In this document: in pieces, positions 1 to 6,112 of the stretch
Layout of the letters: each line of letters starts with the position of its first letter
How positions within the stretch are numbered: position 1 is the first letter of the stretch
Source of the DNA: Campylobacterales bacterium
GTDB taxonomy: Bacteria > Campylobacterota > Campylobacteria > Campylobacterales > Hydrogenimonadaceae
Direction of reading: 5' to 3'
DNA length: 14,697 nucleotides
Assembly: GCA_027065635.1 (NCBI GenBank)
Contig: JAMONQ010000186.1
Coordinates: 1-14,697, forward strand
The notes under the pieces: generated by a model
The model's database searches: none
What the model was told of the DNA's origin: nothing
Seen by the model: only the letters and a program-made list of their open reading frames with translations
Program-made: the position numbers and the translations under genes

Positions 1-1
1 G

Positions 2-181
2 TCATTGCCAATCGGCACGCTTCATGATCTTCGACGATCTTTCAATACACTGCTAAAACAGTATGGGTACCCGGAGGATTTTATCCTCGATATCATCGGC
101 AATGTGAAGGACGTAAACAGAAACCACTATACAGGACGGATCGAGGTTGATCTATCCAAGTTCGATCAATTTGTATGCTGA
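2..181 (+). CDS. Tyrosine recombinase/phage-type integrase, C-terminal end (partial)
   Basis: An open frame enters from the left edge and ends at TGA 179-181, giving 59 residues. The fragment carries the end of a tyrosine-recombinase catalytic domain: H8-D-L-R11-R (box II HxxR) and, 32 residues later, a candidate nucleophile in N-H-Y43. This HxxR-to-Tyr distance is close to that of known integrases. The His/Trp normally found in the 'LGH' position appears to be Asn (I-G-N34). The gene points into the 3' end of the tRNA-Met gene 70 bp away, the usual place of an integrase at one end of an island integrated in a tRNA. The start and N-terminal arm-binding domain lie outside the window. The fragment could belong to an intact integrase or to a decayed one. 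Confidence 0.7.
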   Translation, partial: SLPIGTLHDLRRSFNTLLKQYGYPEDFILDIIGNVKDVNRNHYTGRIEVDLSKFDQFVC

Positions 182-185
182 TTCG

Positions 186-207
186 TGGCACGATCATGGC
201 ACGATCA
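186..207. repeat. 11-bp tandem direct repeat
   Basis: TGGCACGATCA occurs twice back to back (186-196 and 197-207), just after the recombinase stop codon and about 45 bp from the tRNA 3' end. It may be an accessory integrase or excisionase binding site at the island end, or a chance duplication. Confidence 0.6.
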
Positions 208-251
208 TAATCGTATGTATATAGAAGTTCGATTTTCAGGGGCTTGAAGCA

Positions 252-328
252 TGGTGGCGGGGGGGAGACTTGAACTCCCGACCTCCGGCTTATGAGACCA
301 GCGCTCTAACCAGCTGAGCTACCCAGCC
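252..328 (-). tRNA. tRNA-Met (anticodon CAU), CCA encoded
   Basis: The minus strand folds as a complete cloverleaf of 77 nt: D-stem GCTC/GAGC, anticodon loop CTCATAA with CAT at 292-294, T-stem GGGAG/CTCCC with loop TTCAAGT, discriminator A and encoded CCA at 252-254. G1:C72 and the loop sequence favour elongator Met. tRNA-Ile2 (CAU modified to lysidine) is not excluded; initiator tRNA is unlikely. The acceptor strands are GGCTGGG and CCCCGCC, so pair 4:69 is a U:C mismatch while the other six pair normally. The anticodon stem has two G:U wobbles (28:42 and 31:39). The recombinase gene abuts the 3' end, so the 3' half may have been supplied by an integrated element. Confidence 0.93.
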
Positions 329-350
329 TACCATTTGTTTGTGGAGCGGT

Positions 351-379
351 ATTTTATCCTAAAAGCTCCACCGTGTCAA
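351..379 (-). promoter_or_regulatory. Sigma-70 promoter of the tRNA-Met gene
   Basis: On the minus strand, TTGACA (374-379) and TAAAAT (351-356) are separated by exactly 17 nt, placing the start about 15-20 nt before the tRNA. The stretch after the -10 box is GC-rich (ACCGCTCC), as in growth-rate-controlled stable-RNA promoters. A 7-bp inverted repeat, GTGGAGC (341-347) and GCTCCAC (365-371), flanks the -10 box; it could be an operator or a coincidence. Confidence 0.85.
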
Positions 380-388
380 GATTTTTTC

Positions 389-419
389 TCTATACCGCTT
401 TGAAAATTAGCGGTATAGA
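389..419 (-). repeat. 11-bp inverted repeat just after the AsmA-like gene
   Basis: TCTATACCGCT (389-399) and its perfect complement (409-419) flank a 9-nt loop, starting 6 nt after the stop codon of the minus-strand AsmA-like gene. In the transcript this would be a stable 3'-UTR hairpin. It is followed by an A-run rather than a U-run, so it is not a classical intrinsic terminator for that gene. It may protect the mRNA 3' end. It also sits just upstream of the tRNA promoter. Confidence 0.6.
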
Positions 420-425
420 TCGGAT

Positions 426-1928
426 TTAAAAGAGGCCCTTTAGCAACTCTCCGGCCGGAGAGTCTTTCAGATTTTCAGGGATATGTTTTTCTATCTCCTC
501 TTTCGCTTTCGATTTCAAAAGTGCTTTCGTCTCGATCTTTATTTTAGGTGAGGTCAGATCTCCCTTTAGTATAACCGGCAGCATCATCTTTCTCAGTTTT
601 ATCTCCAGCGTAGCGTCGATGCTCTGTTTTTCAAAATCTACAAGAGCTTTTTTGGACTTTATCTCCGTAAGACGGCTCTTCATGTAAAGATCGGAAATCA
701 GCCTCTTTTTCACTATCTTCGTATCTATAACGGTACGCTCGTAAACCTCTTTTGTAATATCGAAGTTCGCCATTTGCTGAAGCATAAAACTCATCTTGTT
801 CGGAAGAATTTGGCCGTTAAGAAGCTCGGCATGAAGAGTTCCGAGCTCTTTAAGCGTATCGTAGTTCAGTTTTATATTGGCGCGGGAGTCGAATATGTGC
901 GGATATAAAAGCATATCCGTAAGGGCTACAGTCTGGATATTTCTGACCTTCACGTCGGCTATACCGTTTTCAAACAGCGCCTCGACAACACCTCCGAGGG
1001 TATTGGAGTGGGCTGTGGCGCGGAGCCCCTTTTGGGAACTTTCGACATTGCCCGTTACGGTAATATCACCTTTCATATGCTGGTTCGTCAGGAAAAAGAG
1101 TTTGTCGAGATCGGGAACTTTCAGCGTATAGTCGGTCGCAAGCGAGCCTTTTTCTATATTGTATGTGACAGCTTTTGAAGCAAGAGTGGCGACGGATGTG
1201 ACAAACTCCGCCTTCGAGATCGCTTCGCTACCTTTCAAAAGAGTCTCGATATCCCCTTTGAATGTAAGATCCGACGGTATGGAGAGATTGAAATCCTTTT
1301 TTACGGGATCTGGATGAAGAACTCCGTCGCGTACGGCGGTAACGACTCTTCCGTCGAGATCGTCAGGATCGAGGTTTGCCGCTCTTGCCTCAATATCTAT
1401 ACTGCCTCGGGCGTAGTTTGGCTGATTGAGCATATAAAGAAGTGCGTCGATCTGCATGTGGGAAACTTTTGCCAGAGCCTTTTGCGGTTCGAATTCGACA
1501 AGATCGAGAGAGTAGGTCGTAGCGCTTTTAGCCACATCGCTTTTTCCCTCTATTTTCATAAAGGTACTGTCACCTTTTACCGTACCTTCCGTTTTGAAAG
1601 GTCCGTTGAGTCTTGTACCTATAAGTTTTTGCAGAGTGGAGAGCTCTTTTATATCCAGGTTGTATGAAGCGTCGAGCGACTGGGCAAAGAGGTTCATGGA
1701 GCCTTTCGCCTCTATTGTCGTATCATCGCCTATTTTCAGTACTATATCGAATCGATCCGGACGGAGTAGAAAGGTTTGCAGTTTTACCGGAAGCGGAACC
1801 TTCTCGGCTATTTTCGACTCTATTACAGGCTGCAGATAGCCGTTGCCGGGAGTAGTGAACAAGAGAGCGTAAAGCAGTCCCAAAAGAAGTACCAGAACTC
1901 CGACTGCGGAGAGTAGATATTTCATCAT
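426..1928 (-). CDS. AsmA-like inner-membrane-anchored periplasmic protein
   Basis: This 500-residue protein has one N-terminal membrane anchor (about residues 4-25, rich in Leu and Val, after MMKY) and then a long, cysteine-free region of alternating short beta-like segments, repeated G-x-hydrophobic patterns and amphipathic stretches. Near the C-terminus, V-I-L-K-G-D-L-T-S-P-K-I-K-I followed by K-A-L-L resembles the closing motif of AsmA/YhdP-type repeating-beta-groove proteins. Such proteins are anchored in the inner membrane and span the periplasm; several take part in phospholipid transport to, or assembly of, the outer membrane. A specific role is not visible here. AAAGGG lies 5 nt before the first ATG and 8 nt before the second, so either may be the start. 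The gene stands alone, divergent from groES. Confidence 0.72.
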   Translation of the reverse strand: MMKYLLSAVGVLVLLLGLLYALLFTTPGNGYLQPVIESKIAEKVPLPVKLQTFLLRPDRFDIVLKIGDDTTIEAKGSMNLFAQSLDASYNLDIKELSTLQKLIGTRLNGPFKTEGTVKGDSTFMKIEGKSDVAKSATTYSLDLVEFEPQKALAKVSHMQIDALLYMLNQPNYARGSIDIEARAANLDPDDLDGRVVTAVRDGVLHPDPVKKDFNLSIPSDLTFKGDIETLLKGSEAISKAEFVTSVATLASKAVTYNIEKGSLATDYTLKVPDLDKLFFLTNQHMKGDITVTGNVESSQKGLRATAHSNTLGGVVEALFENGIADVKVRNIQTVALTDMLLYPHIFDSRANIKLNYDTLKELGTLHAELLNGQILPNKMSFMLQQMANFDITKEVYERTVIDTKIVKKRLISDLYMKSRLTEIKSKKALVDFEKQSIDATLEIKLRKMMLPVILKGDLTSPKIKIETKALLKSKAKEEIEKHIPENLKDSPAGELLKGLF

Positions 1929-1955
1929 TTATACCCTTTGGTCATAATTTTTATT

Positions 1956-1961
1956 ATTGTA
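1956..1961 (-). promoter_or_regulatory. Candidate -10 box for the AsmA-like gene
   Basis: On the minus strand, TG-C-TACAAT (box at 1956-1961) has the extended -10 form and lies about 28 nt before the ATG. No convincing -35 box is seen in the AT-rich DNA upstream, which is common in this group. Confidence 0.4.
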
Positions 1962-2002
1962 GCAGAAAAAGCTTATGAATAATAGAAAAAATGTATCGAT
2001 AA

Positions 2003-2023
2003 ATTGAGTCGCAAAGACTAAAA
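2003..2023 (+). promoter_or_regulatory. HAIR-like (HspR-type) operator candidate
   Basis: ATTGAGT-N7-ACTAAAA matches the HAIR consensus CTTGAGT-N7-ACTCAAG at 11 of 14 positions and keeps the exact 7-nt spacer. It is centred about 84 bp upstream of the predicted groES start. In Helicobacter pylori, HspR binds upstream of the groESL promoter and acts together with HrcA. No hspR gene is in the window, so the assignment rests on the match and the context. Confidence 0.45.
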
Positions 2024-2061
2024 TATATGATATAAATATACTAAATTAAGTGGAAAATATC

Positions 2062-2090
2062 TTGACAATAGAAAAAAAATGGGTTAAAAT
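2062..2090 (+). promoter_or_regulatory. Sigma-70 promoter of groES-groEL
   Basis: TTGACA (2062-2067) and TAAAAT (2085-2090) are separated by 17 nt, giving a start near 2097 and a leader of about 46 nt before groES. This is a strong housekeeping promoter, consistent with regulation by repression. Confidence 0.88.
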
Positions 2091-2091
2091 T

Positions 2092-2118
2092 TCAGCACTT
2101 ATAAAAAGTAACTGCTAA
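2092..2118 (+). promoter_or_regulatory. Degenerate CIRCE element (HrcA operator)
   Basis: TCAGCACTT-N9-AACTGCTAA follows the CIRCE pattern TTAGCACTC-N9-GAGTGCTAA with 7 of 9 matches in each arm and the exact 9-nt spacer. It begins 2 nt after the -10 box and covers the predicted transcription start, so bound HrcA would block initiation. Confidence 0.78.
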
Positions 2119-2142
2119 ATCTCAAGAGTGAAAGGAGAGTCA

Positions 2143-2412
2143 ATGAGTTTTCAACCACTTGCCAACAGAGTATTGGTAGAAAGGGTGGACGAGCCGCAAC
2201 AAACCGCATCGGGAATCATCATACCCGATAATGCAAAAGAGAAGCCCCAGGAGGCCAAGGTTCTCGCTATCGGACCTGAAGTCGAAGAGGAGGGCCACAT
2301 CAAGGTAGGCGACAAAGTCGTCTTCGGAAAATATAGCGGCACAGATATCACCATTGACGGAAAAGAGCTGCTTATTCTAAGCAGTGACGACATTCTTGGA
2401 ATTTTGAAATAA
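2143..2412 (+). CDS. groES: Co-chaperonin GroES
   Basis: This 89-residue Cpn10 forms the heptameric lid of the GroEL folding chamber in the cytoplasm. The opening F-Q-P-L-A-N-R-V-L-V, the mobile-loop region (T-A-S-G-I-I-I-P-D-N-A) and the G-D-K-V-V-F-G-K-Y-S-G motif are typical, and the length is normal for the family. A GTG at 2128 would extend the frame by five codons, but AAAGGAG (2131-2137) lies inside that extension and is correctly spaced from the ATG at 2143, so 2143 is the start. It is the first gene of the groESL operon, with groEL 17 nt downstream. Confidence 0.97.
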   Translation: MSFQPLANRVLVERVDEPQQTASGIIIPDNAKEKPQEAKVLAIGPEVEEEGHIKVGDKVVFGKYSGTDITIDGKELLILSSDDILGILK

Positions 2413-2429
2413 TTTAGGAGGGAGAAAAT

Positions 2430-4070
2430 ATGGCAGCGAAAGATATCCATTTTTCAGATGCGGCACGCAACGAACTCTTCGAAGGCGTGAAGAAGCTGGC
2501 CGATGCGGTCAAGGTTACAATGGGACCGCGCGGACGCAACGTACTCATTCAAAAGAGTTTCGGCGCTCCCAGTATCACCAAGGACGGAGTGAGTGTCGCT
2601 CGTGAAATCGAGCTTAAAAACACTGTAGAGAATATGGGTGCCCAGCTTGTAAAAGAGGTGGCTAGCAAAACAGCGGACGAGGCTGGTGACGGTACCACTA
2701 CCGCTACTGTACTTGCATACAGTATTTTCAAAGAGGGTCTAAGAAACATCACTGCGGGTGCCAATCCGATCGAAGTGAAGCGTGGTATGGACAAAGCCTC
2801 CAACGCTATCATCGAAGAGCTGAAAAAGATCGCGAAAGAGGTCAAGGACAAGAAGGAGATCGCGCAGGTAGCGAGCATCTCCGCAAACTCCGATGAAACT
2901 ATCGGTAACCTGATCGCGGAAGCTATGGAGAAGGTCGGAAAAGATGGTGTCATCACCGTCGAAGAGGCCAAGGGTATCATCGACGAGCTCGAAGTCGTAG
3001 AGGGTATGCAGTTTGACCGCGGATATCTCAGCCCGTACTTCATAACCGATGCGGACAAGATGGAAGCGGTACTCGAAAATCCGTATATCCTTCTTTACGA
3101 CAAGAAGATCACCAACCTCAAGGATATACTGCCGGTTCTCGAGGGAATCCAGCAGAGCGGAAGACCGCTTCTTATCATCGCCGAAGATGTAGAGGGTGAA
3201 GCTCTTGCGACACTGGTAGTCAACAAGCTGCGCGGAATCCTCAATATCGCTGCCGTAAAGGCGCCCGGATTCGGCGACAGAAGAAAAGCGATGCTTCAGG
3301 ATATCGCGATACTCACAGGCGGTACCGTAATCAGCGAAGAGGTGGGACGTACGCTCGAGAGTGCAACTGTCGCCGATCTCGGACAGGCCGGACGTATCGT
3401 CATCGATAAAGACAATACGACTATCGTAGACGGCAAAGGTGACAAGTCGGCAGTGGAAGCTCGCATCAAAGAGATCCGCGTACAGATCGAAAACACTACG
3501 AGCGACTACGATCGCGAAAAGCTGCAAGAGCGTCTTGCTAAGCTTAGCGGCGGAGTAGCGGTAATCAAGGTGGGTGCCGCCACAGAGACCGAAATGAAAG
3601 AGAAGAAGGATCGTGTAGACGATGCACTCTCCGCTACCAAAGCTGCGGTAGAAGAGGGTATCGTCATAGGCGGCGGTGCCGCGCTTATCAGAGCGGCAGC
3701 CAAAGTAAATCTCGATCTTTGCGGTGACGAGGCGATCGGCGCAGATATCATTCTCCGCGCCATCAAGGCACCTTTGAAGCAGATCGCAGAAAATGCCGGC
3801 TTCGACGCCGGAGTGGTCGCGAACAGCGTCGAAAACGCCGAGAAAGAGACAATCGGCTTCAACGCTGCTACAGGCGAGTATGTAGATATGCTCGAAGCCG
3901 GTATCATCGACCCTGTAAAAGTCGAGCGTATCGCACTCCAAAACGCCACTTCTGTCGCCAGTCTGCTTCTTACTACGGAAGCGACCGTGAGCGAGATAAA
4001 AGAGGACAAACCGGCAGCTCCGGCAATGCCCGATATGGGAGGCATGGGAGGCATGGGAGGCATGATGTAA
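2430..4070 (+). CDS. groEL: Chaperonin GroEL (60 kDa, Hsp60)
   Basis: This full-length 546-residue chaperonin forms the double seven-membered ring that folds proteins using ATP, together with GroES. Visible family features are A-K-D-I-H-F near the start, the nucleotide-binding T-M-G-P-R-G-R-N-V and D-G-T-T-T-A-T motifs, the apical-domain V-K-A-P-G-F-G-D-R-R-K motif and the flexible Gly/Met-rich C-terminal tail of GGM repeats. TAGGAGG precedes the ATG. It is co-transcribed with groES and followed at once by a strong terminator. Long open frames on the opposite strand of this gene are codon-bias shadows. Confidence 0.98.
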   Translation: MAAKDIHFSDAARNELFEGVKKLADAVKVTMGPRGRNVLIQKSFGAPSITKDGVSVAREIELKNTVENMGAQLVKEVASKTADEAGDGTTTATVLAYSIFKEGLRNITAGANPIEVKRGMDKASNAIIEELKKIAKEVKDKKEIAQVASISANSDETIGNLIAEAMEKVGKDGVITVEEAKGIIDELEVVEGMQFDRGYLSPYFITDADKMEAVLENPYILLYDKKITNLKDILPVLEGIQQSGRPLLIIAEDVEGEALATLVVNKLRGILNIAAVKAPGFGDRRKAMLQDIAILTGGTVISEEVGRTLESATVADLGQAGRIVIDKDNTTIVDGKGDKSAVEARIKEIRVQIENTTSDYDREKLQERLAKLSGGVAVIKVGAATETEMKEKKDRVDDALSATKAAVEEGIVIGGGAALIRAAAKVNLDLCGDEAIGADIILRAIKAPLKQIAENAGFDAGVVANSVENAEKETIGFNAATGEYVDMLEAGIIDPVKVERIALQNATSVASLLLTTEATVSEIKEDKPAAPAMPDMGGMGGMGGMM

Positions 4071-4091
4071 GGCCCTGCCTTTTGAAATCGC

Positions 4092-4124
4092 AAAAGGGAG
4101 AGGCGAAGGCCTCTCCCTTTTTTT
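4092..4124 (+). terminator. Rho-independent terminator of groESL
   Basis: A 13-bp stem, with its 9-bp core GGGAGAGGC paired to GCCTCTCCC (4096-4104 and 4109-4117), closes a GAAG tetraloop. A run of seven T (4118-4124) follows, 22 nt after the groEL stop codon. Confidence 0.95.
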
Positions 4125-4317
4125 ATGCTCCAAAATTCCGCTTTTCTCTTCCAAGCTTCTATGACGATGTTCAGTCTGGATCTATCGATTTGGACTATCA
4201 GGCTCAACAAGTCTATACCTGTCACCGGAGATATACTTTTTGCGGATTGTAGCTGTATCGGAGCGGAAGCTGTTATGTCATGTGCCCGCAGGCACAGGCG
4301 GTTTTTGGATTGGATGC
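4125..4317. other. Intergenic region between the groESL terminator and the perR 3' end
   Basis: No gene can be supported in these 193 bp; the frames here lack start signals and family motifs. A small hairpin (TGTGCC/GGCACA, 4281-4286 and 4291-4296, loop CGCA) lies 22 nt beyond the perR stop codon. It has no U-run on either strand, so it is at best a weak 3' end for perR. Confidence 0.5.
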
Positions 4318-4719
4318 CTATGCGCAGTCGGGACAGGTGCCCCGAAGGGTAATGAAACTCTCTTTTATCTTGTACCCGCTAAGTCTTTGTGCCTCTTCTA
4401 TGACTTTGTCCGTACCTACCGAGATATCCTCGATCTTGCCGCACTTGTCGCAGACCATGTGAAGATGAGGCTCTTTGATAAGCTCGAATACCGATTTTGT
4501 CTTCGGAATCTTTACCTCCTGAATCAGGCCGCTTTCTATCATCTGGTTGATGTTTTTGTAGATGGTCGCCAGCGATACGCTCGGAAACTCCTGAAGCATC
4601 TCTTTGTATAGATCCTCGATACTTATATGGCCGTGTTCATCGACCATTGAGACGATTTTGATACGTTGAGGTGTGGCTTTTAGCTGGTACTCTTTTAATA
4701 GTTCTGTAGTCTCGATCAT
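4318..4719 (-). CDS. perR: Fur-family repressor, PerR-like
   Basis: This 133-residue Fur-family protein has an N-terminal winged helix with K-A-T-P-Q-R and S-L-A-T-I-Y-K-N (recognition helix) and a C-terminal dimerisation domain. The structural zinc site is C-D-K-C (after H-L-H-M-V) and C-P-D-C near the C-terminus. Aligned by eye with Bacillus PerR, the regulatory metal ligands are kept: the H37 equivalent in E-H-G-H, both His of H-L-H, and Asp in K-I-E-D. Asp at the last position is the PerR rather than Fur choice and favours peroxide sensing. The D85 equivalent is Glu (V-F-E-L), a conservative change. The gene is divergent from ferritin-like and rubrerythrin genes, which fits a peroxide regulon. 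AGGGG precedes the ATG. Fur itself, or another family member, is possible. Confidence 0.78.
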   Translation of the reverse strand: MIETTELLKEYQLKATPQRIKIVSMVDEHGHISIEDLYKEMLQEFPSVSLATIYKNINQMIESGLIQEVKIPKTKSVFELIKEPHLHMVCDKCGKIEDISVGTDKVIEEAQRLSGYKIKESFITLRGTCPDCA

Positions 4720-4745
4720 AATTGCCCCTGACTATTGCTGATGGA

Positions 4746-4751
4746 ATTATA
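4746..4751 (-). promoter_or_regulatory. -10 box of perR
   Basis: A perfect TATAAT on the minus strand lies 26 nt before the perR ATG. No clear -35 box is seen at 17 nt. The inverted repeat TTATAC-N16-GTATAA (4775-4780, 4797-4802) lies just upstream and could bind a dimeric regulator controlling both directions. Confidence 0.55.
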
Positions 4752-4773
4752 TCGCATCGCTCTTTATCGACAG

Positions 4774-4803
4774 TTTATACATTAACTATTTTAACAGTAT
4801 AAT
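4774..4803 (+). promoter_or_regulatory. Candidate promoter of the ferritin-like/desulforubrerythrin operon
   Basis: TTTATA (4774-4779) and a perfect TATAAT (4798-4803) are separated by 18 nt. A start near 4810 would give a leader of about 90 nt containing all three palindromic boxes. The alternative -10 TAATAT (4848-4853) would put the start near 4860, between the boxes. Sequence alone does not decide between them. Confidence 0.45.
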
Positions 4804-4822
4804 AAGTCGTAGGCGGCTGAAG

Positions 4823-4883
4823 AAGAAAATTATTTCCTTTTAAGGCTTAATATTGAATAATTCTCAAAGGAAAATTATTTTCC
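4823..4883 (+). promoter_or_regulatory. Array of three Fur/PerR-box-like 7-1-7 palindromes
   Basis: Box 1, AAGAAAATTATTTCCTT, is centred at 4831 with 7 of 8 arm pairs matching. Box 2, TTGAATAATTCTCAA, is centred at 4860 with 5 of 7. Box 3, GGAAAATTATTTTCC, is centred at 4876 and is perfect. All have the 7-1-7 geometry of PerR/Fur boxes (TTATAATNATTATAA), and boxes 1 and 3 share the core GAAAATTATTT 45 bp apart. Box 3 ends 6 nt before the ribosome-binding site. With perR adjacent and divergent, PerR is the obvious candidate to bind. Confidence 0.6.
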
Positions 4884-4898
4884 AATAAAGGAGAGAAG

Positions 4899-5414
4899 AT
4901 GGCTACCAGAGGAAATTCTATCATAAAAGGTGTCGATATAGACGAAGTGATCAGGCTGCTGAACAGAGCATATGCGGATGAGTGGCTCGCTTACTACCAG
5001 TACTATATCGAGAGCAAAGTGGTAAAAGGGATAATGAAGGATGCCGCGATTGCGGAGCTCGATCAGCATGCCGCAGATGAGTTGCGCCACGCGGGAATGG
5101 TGGCGGACAGAATAATACAGCTCGGAGGCACTCCGATACTGCATCCCAAAGAGTGGTTTACTATGACAAACTGCGGATATGACGCTCCGAGCGAGTTCGA
5201 TGTGCTCAAGATTCTCGAAGACGCCATCAAAGGCGAACAGTGTGCGATAGGTGTATATAGCGAACTTGCGGAGATGACACAGGGCAAGGATATAGTCACA
5301 TACGATATCGTCAGCCAGATTCTTGCGGATGAAGTGGAGCATGAAGAGGACCTCGTGGCTCTGCATGAGGATATCACGGAGTTTGTCGAACAGATAAAAG
5401 GGAGCCTCTCGTGA
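4899..5414 (+). CDS. Ferritin-like DPSL (thioferritin-type) protein
   Basis: This 171-residue four-helix di-iron protein has a bacterioferritin-type ligand set: E28, E61, H64, E113, E145 and H148. The E28-E61 spacing of 33 and the two ExxH motifs are as in bacterioferritin. Two cysteines, C92 and C115, lie in the segment between helices 2 and 3 and at the helix carrying E113. A bacterioferritin-like ferroxidase centre with a nearby Cys pair defines the Dps-like 'thioferritins' (DPSL) known from archaea and anaerobic bacteria, which store iron using peroxide. There is no signal peptide, so it is cytoplasmic. AAAGGAG sits 5 nt before the ATG. It is the first gene of an operon with desulforubrerythrin, divergent from perR. 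An ordinary bacterioferritin is less likely because of the size and the Cys pair. Confidence 0.82.
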   Translation: MATRGNSIIKGVDIDEVIRLLNRAYADEWLAYYQYYIESKVVKGIMKDAAIAELDQHAADELRHAGMVADRIIQLGGTPILHPKEWFTMTNCGYDAPSEFDVLKILEDAIKGEQCAIGVYSELAEMTQGKDIVTYDIVSQILADEVEHEEDLVALHEDITEFVEQIKGSLS

Positions 5415-6058
5415 GACAGTATGAAACATATCGATGCGGCAAATGCGGCAATGAAGTGGAAGTGCAAAAAGTAGGCGGGGGTACGCTGACATGCTGCAAC
5501 GAAGAGATGGAGTGTATCACCGAAAACCTCACGGCCGTCAATCTCATGAAAGCTTTTGCCGGAGAGTCGATGGCGAGAAACAAGTACGAGTTTTTTGCGG
5601 AGATGGCCAAAGAGGAGGGGTGGCACCGTATCGCGGAGCATTTCGAAGAGGCTGCGATGAACGAGAAGTATCACGCTCTTGCCGAGTTCAAGCGTTACAA
5701 CCGGCTCATGTACGGTATCGAACTCCATGAAACGCTCAAAAACCTCGATATCGCGATGGCTGGTGAGAATTACGAGCATACCCAAATGTATCCGAATTTC
5801 GCCAGGATTGCGGAGGAGGAGGGGTACAAGGATATCGCCCGCCTTCTCAAAGCGATAGCAAAGGTAGAGGTAGAGCATGAAAGAGAGTACAATGAACTCA
5901 AAAAGTGTCTCGAAGAGGAGGGCTTTTTCGAGAGTGACGAGGAGGAGTACTGGGTATGTGAAGTGTGCGGACATGTTCATCGCGGTAAAAAGGCGCCAAA
6001 AGCGTGCCCGCTGTGCAAAGCGCCGCAGGAGTACTTCAAGCGTGAACATCTGTGCTGA
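5411..6058 (+). CDS. rrc: Desulforubrerythrin (desulforedoxin-rubrerythrin-rubredoxin fusion)
   Basis: This 215-residue cytoplasmic peroxide reductase has three metal domains in order. The first is an N-terminal desulforedoxin FeCys4 site (C9xxC12 and C28-C29). The second is a rubrerythrin four-helix bundle with di-iron ligands E52, E85, H88, E119, E122, E153 and H156. The third is a C-terminal rubredoxin (C183xxC186 and C199xxC202). The architecture equals Campylobacter jejuni desulforubrerythrin (Rrc), which reduces hydrogen peroxide with electrons relayed through its rubredoxin-type centres. The start is GTG at 5411, overlapping the TGA of the ferritin-like gene (GTGA), with GGGAG 6 nt upstream; no in-frame ATG precedes the first Cys pair. 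Overlap implies translational coupling, so iron storage and peroxide removal are made together, probably under PerR. Confidence 0.95.
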   Translation: MRQYETYRCGKCGNEVEVQKVGGGTLTCCNEEMECITENLTAVNLMKAFAGESMARNKYEFFAEMAKEEGWHRIAEHFEEAAMNEKYHALAEFKRYNRLMYGIELHETLKNLDIAMAGENYEHTQMYPNFARIAEEEGYKDIARLLKAIAKVEVEHEREYNELKKCLEEEGFFESDEEEYWVCEVCGHVHRGKKAPKACPLCKAPQEYFKREHLC

Positions 6059-6112
6059 CAGGAGAGTATCGGTATATCTGATATGATTTTGTAACAGCGT
6101 GAAAACGGTCGG

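Noticed and set aside
2128..2142. GTG at 2128 as the start of groES
   Set aside because: The extension contains the Shine-Dalgarno sequence for ATG 2143, and GroES proteins begin close to that ATG.
2739..4154. 471-codon open frame on the minus strand across groEL
   Set aside because: It is antisense to a certain groEL gene and shows no family motifs. Such frames arise from the codon bias of the sense gene. The same holds for the minus-strand frames at 2549-3058 and 3506-4225.
4125..4352. 75-codon plus-strand frame after the groESL terminator
   Set aside because: It lies directly behind the terminator U-run without promoter or ribosome-binding site, runs into the perR 3' end and has no recognisable motif.
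4823..4883. Repeats upstream of the ferritin-like gene as a CRISPR array or insertion-sequence end
   Set aside because: The units are 15-17 bp palindromes with unequal spacing and lie between divergent genes, which fits operators. There is no repeat-spacer pattern or transposase.
5063..6049. 328-codon minus-strand frame across the ferritin-like and desulforubrerythrin genes
   Set aside because: It is antisense to two well-supported genes and has no recognisable domain; it is a shadow.
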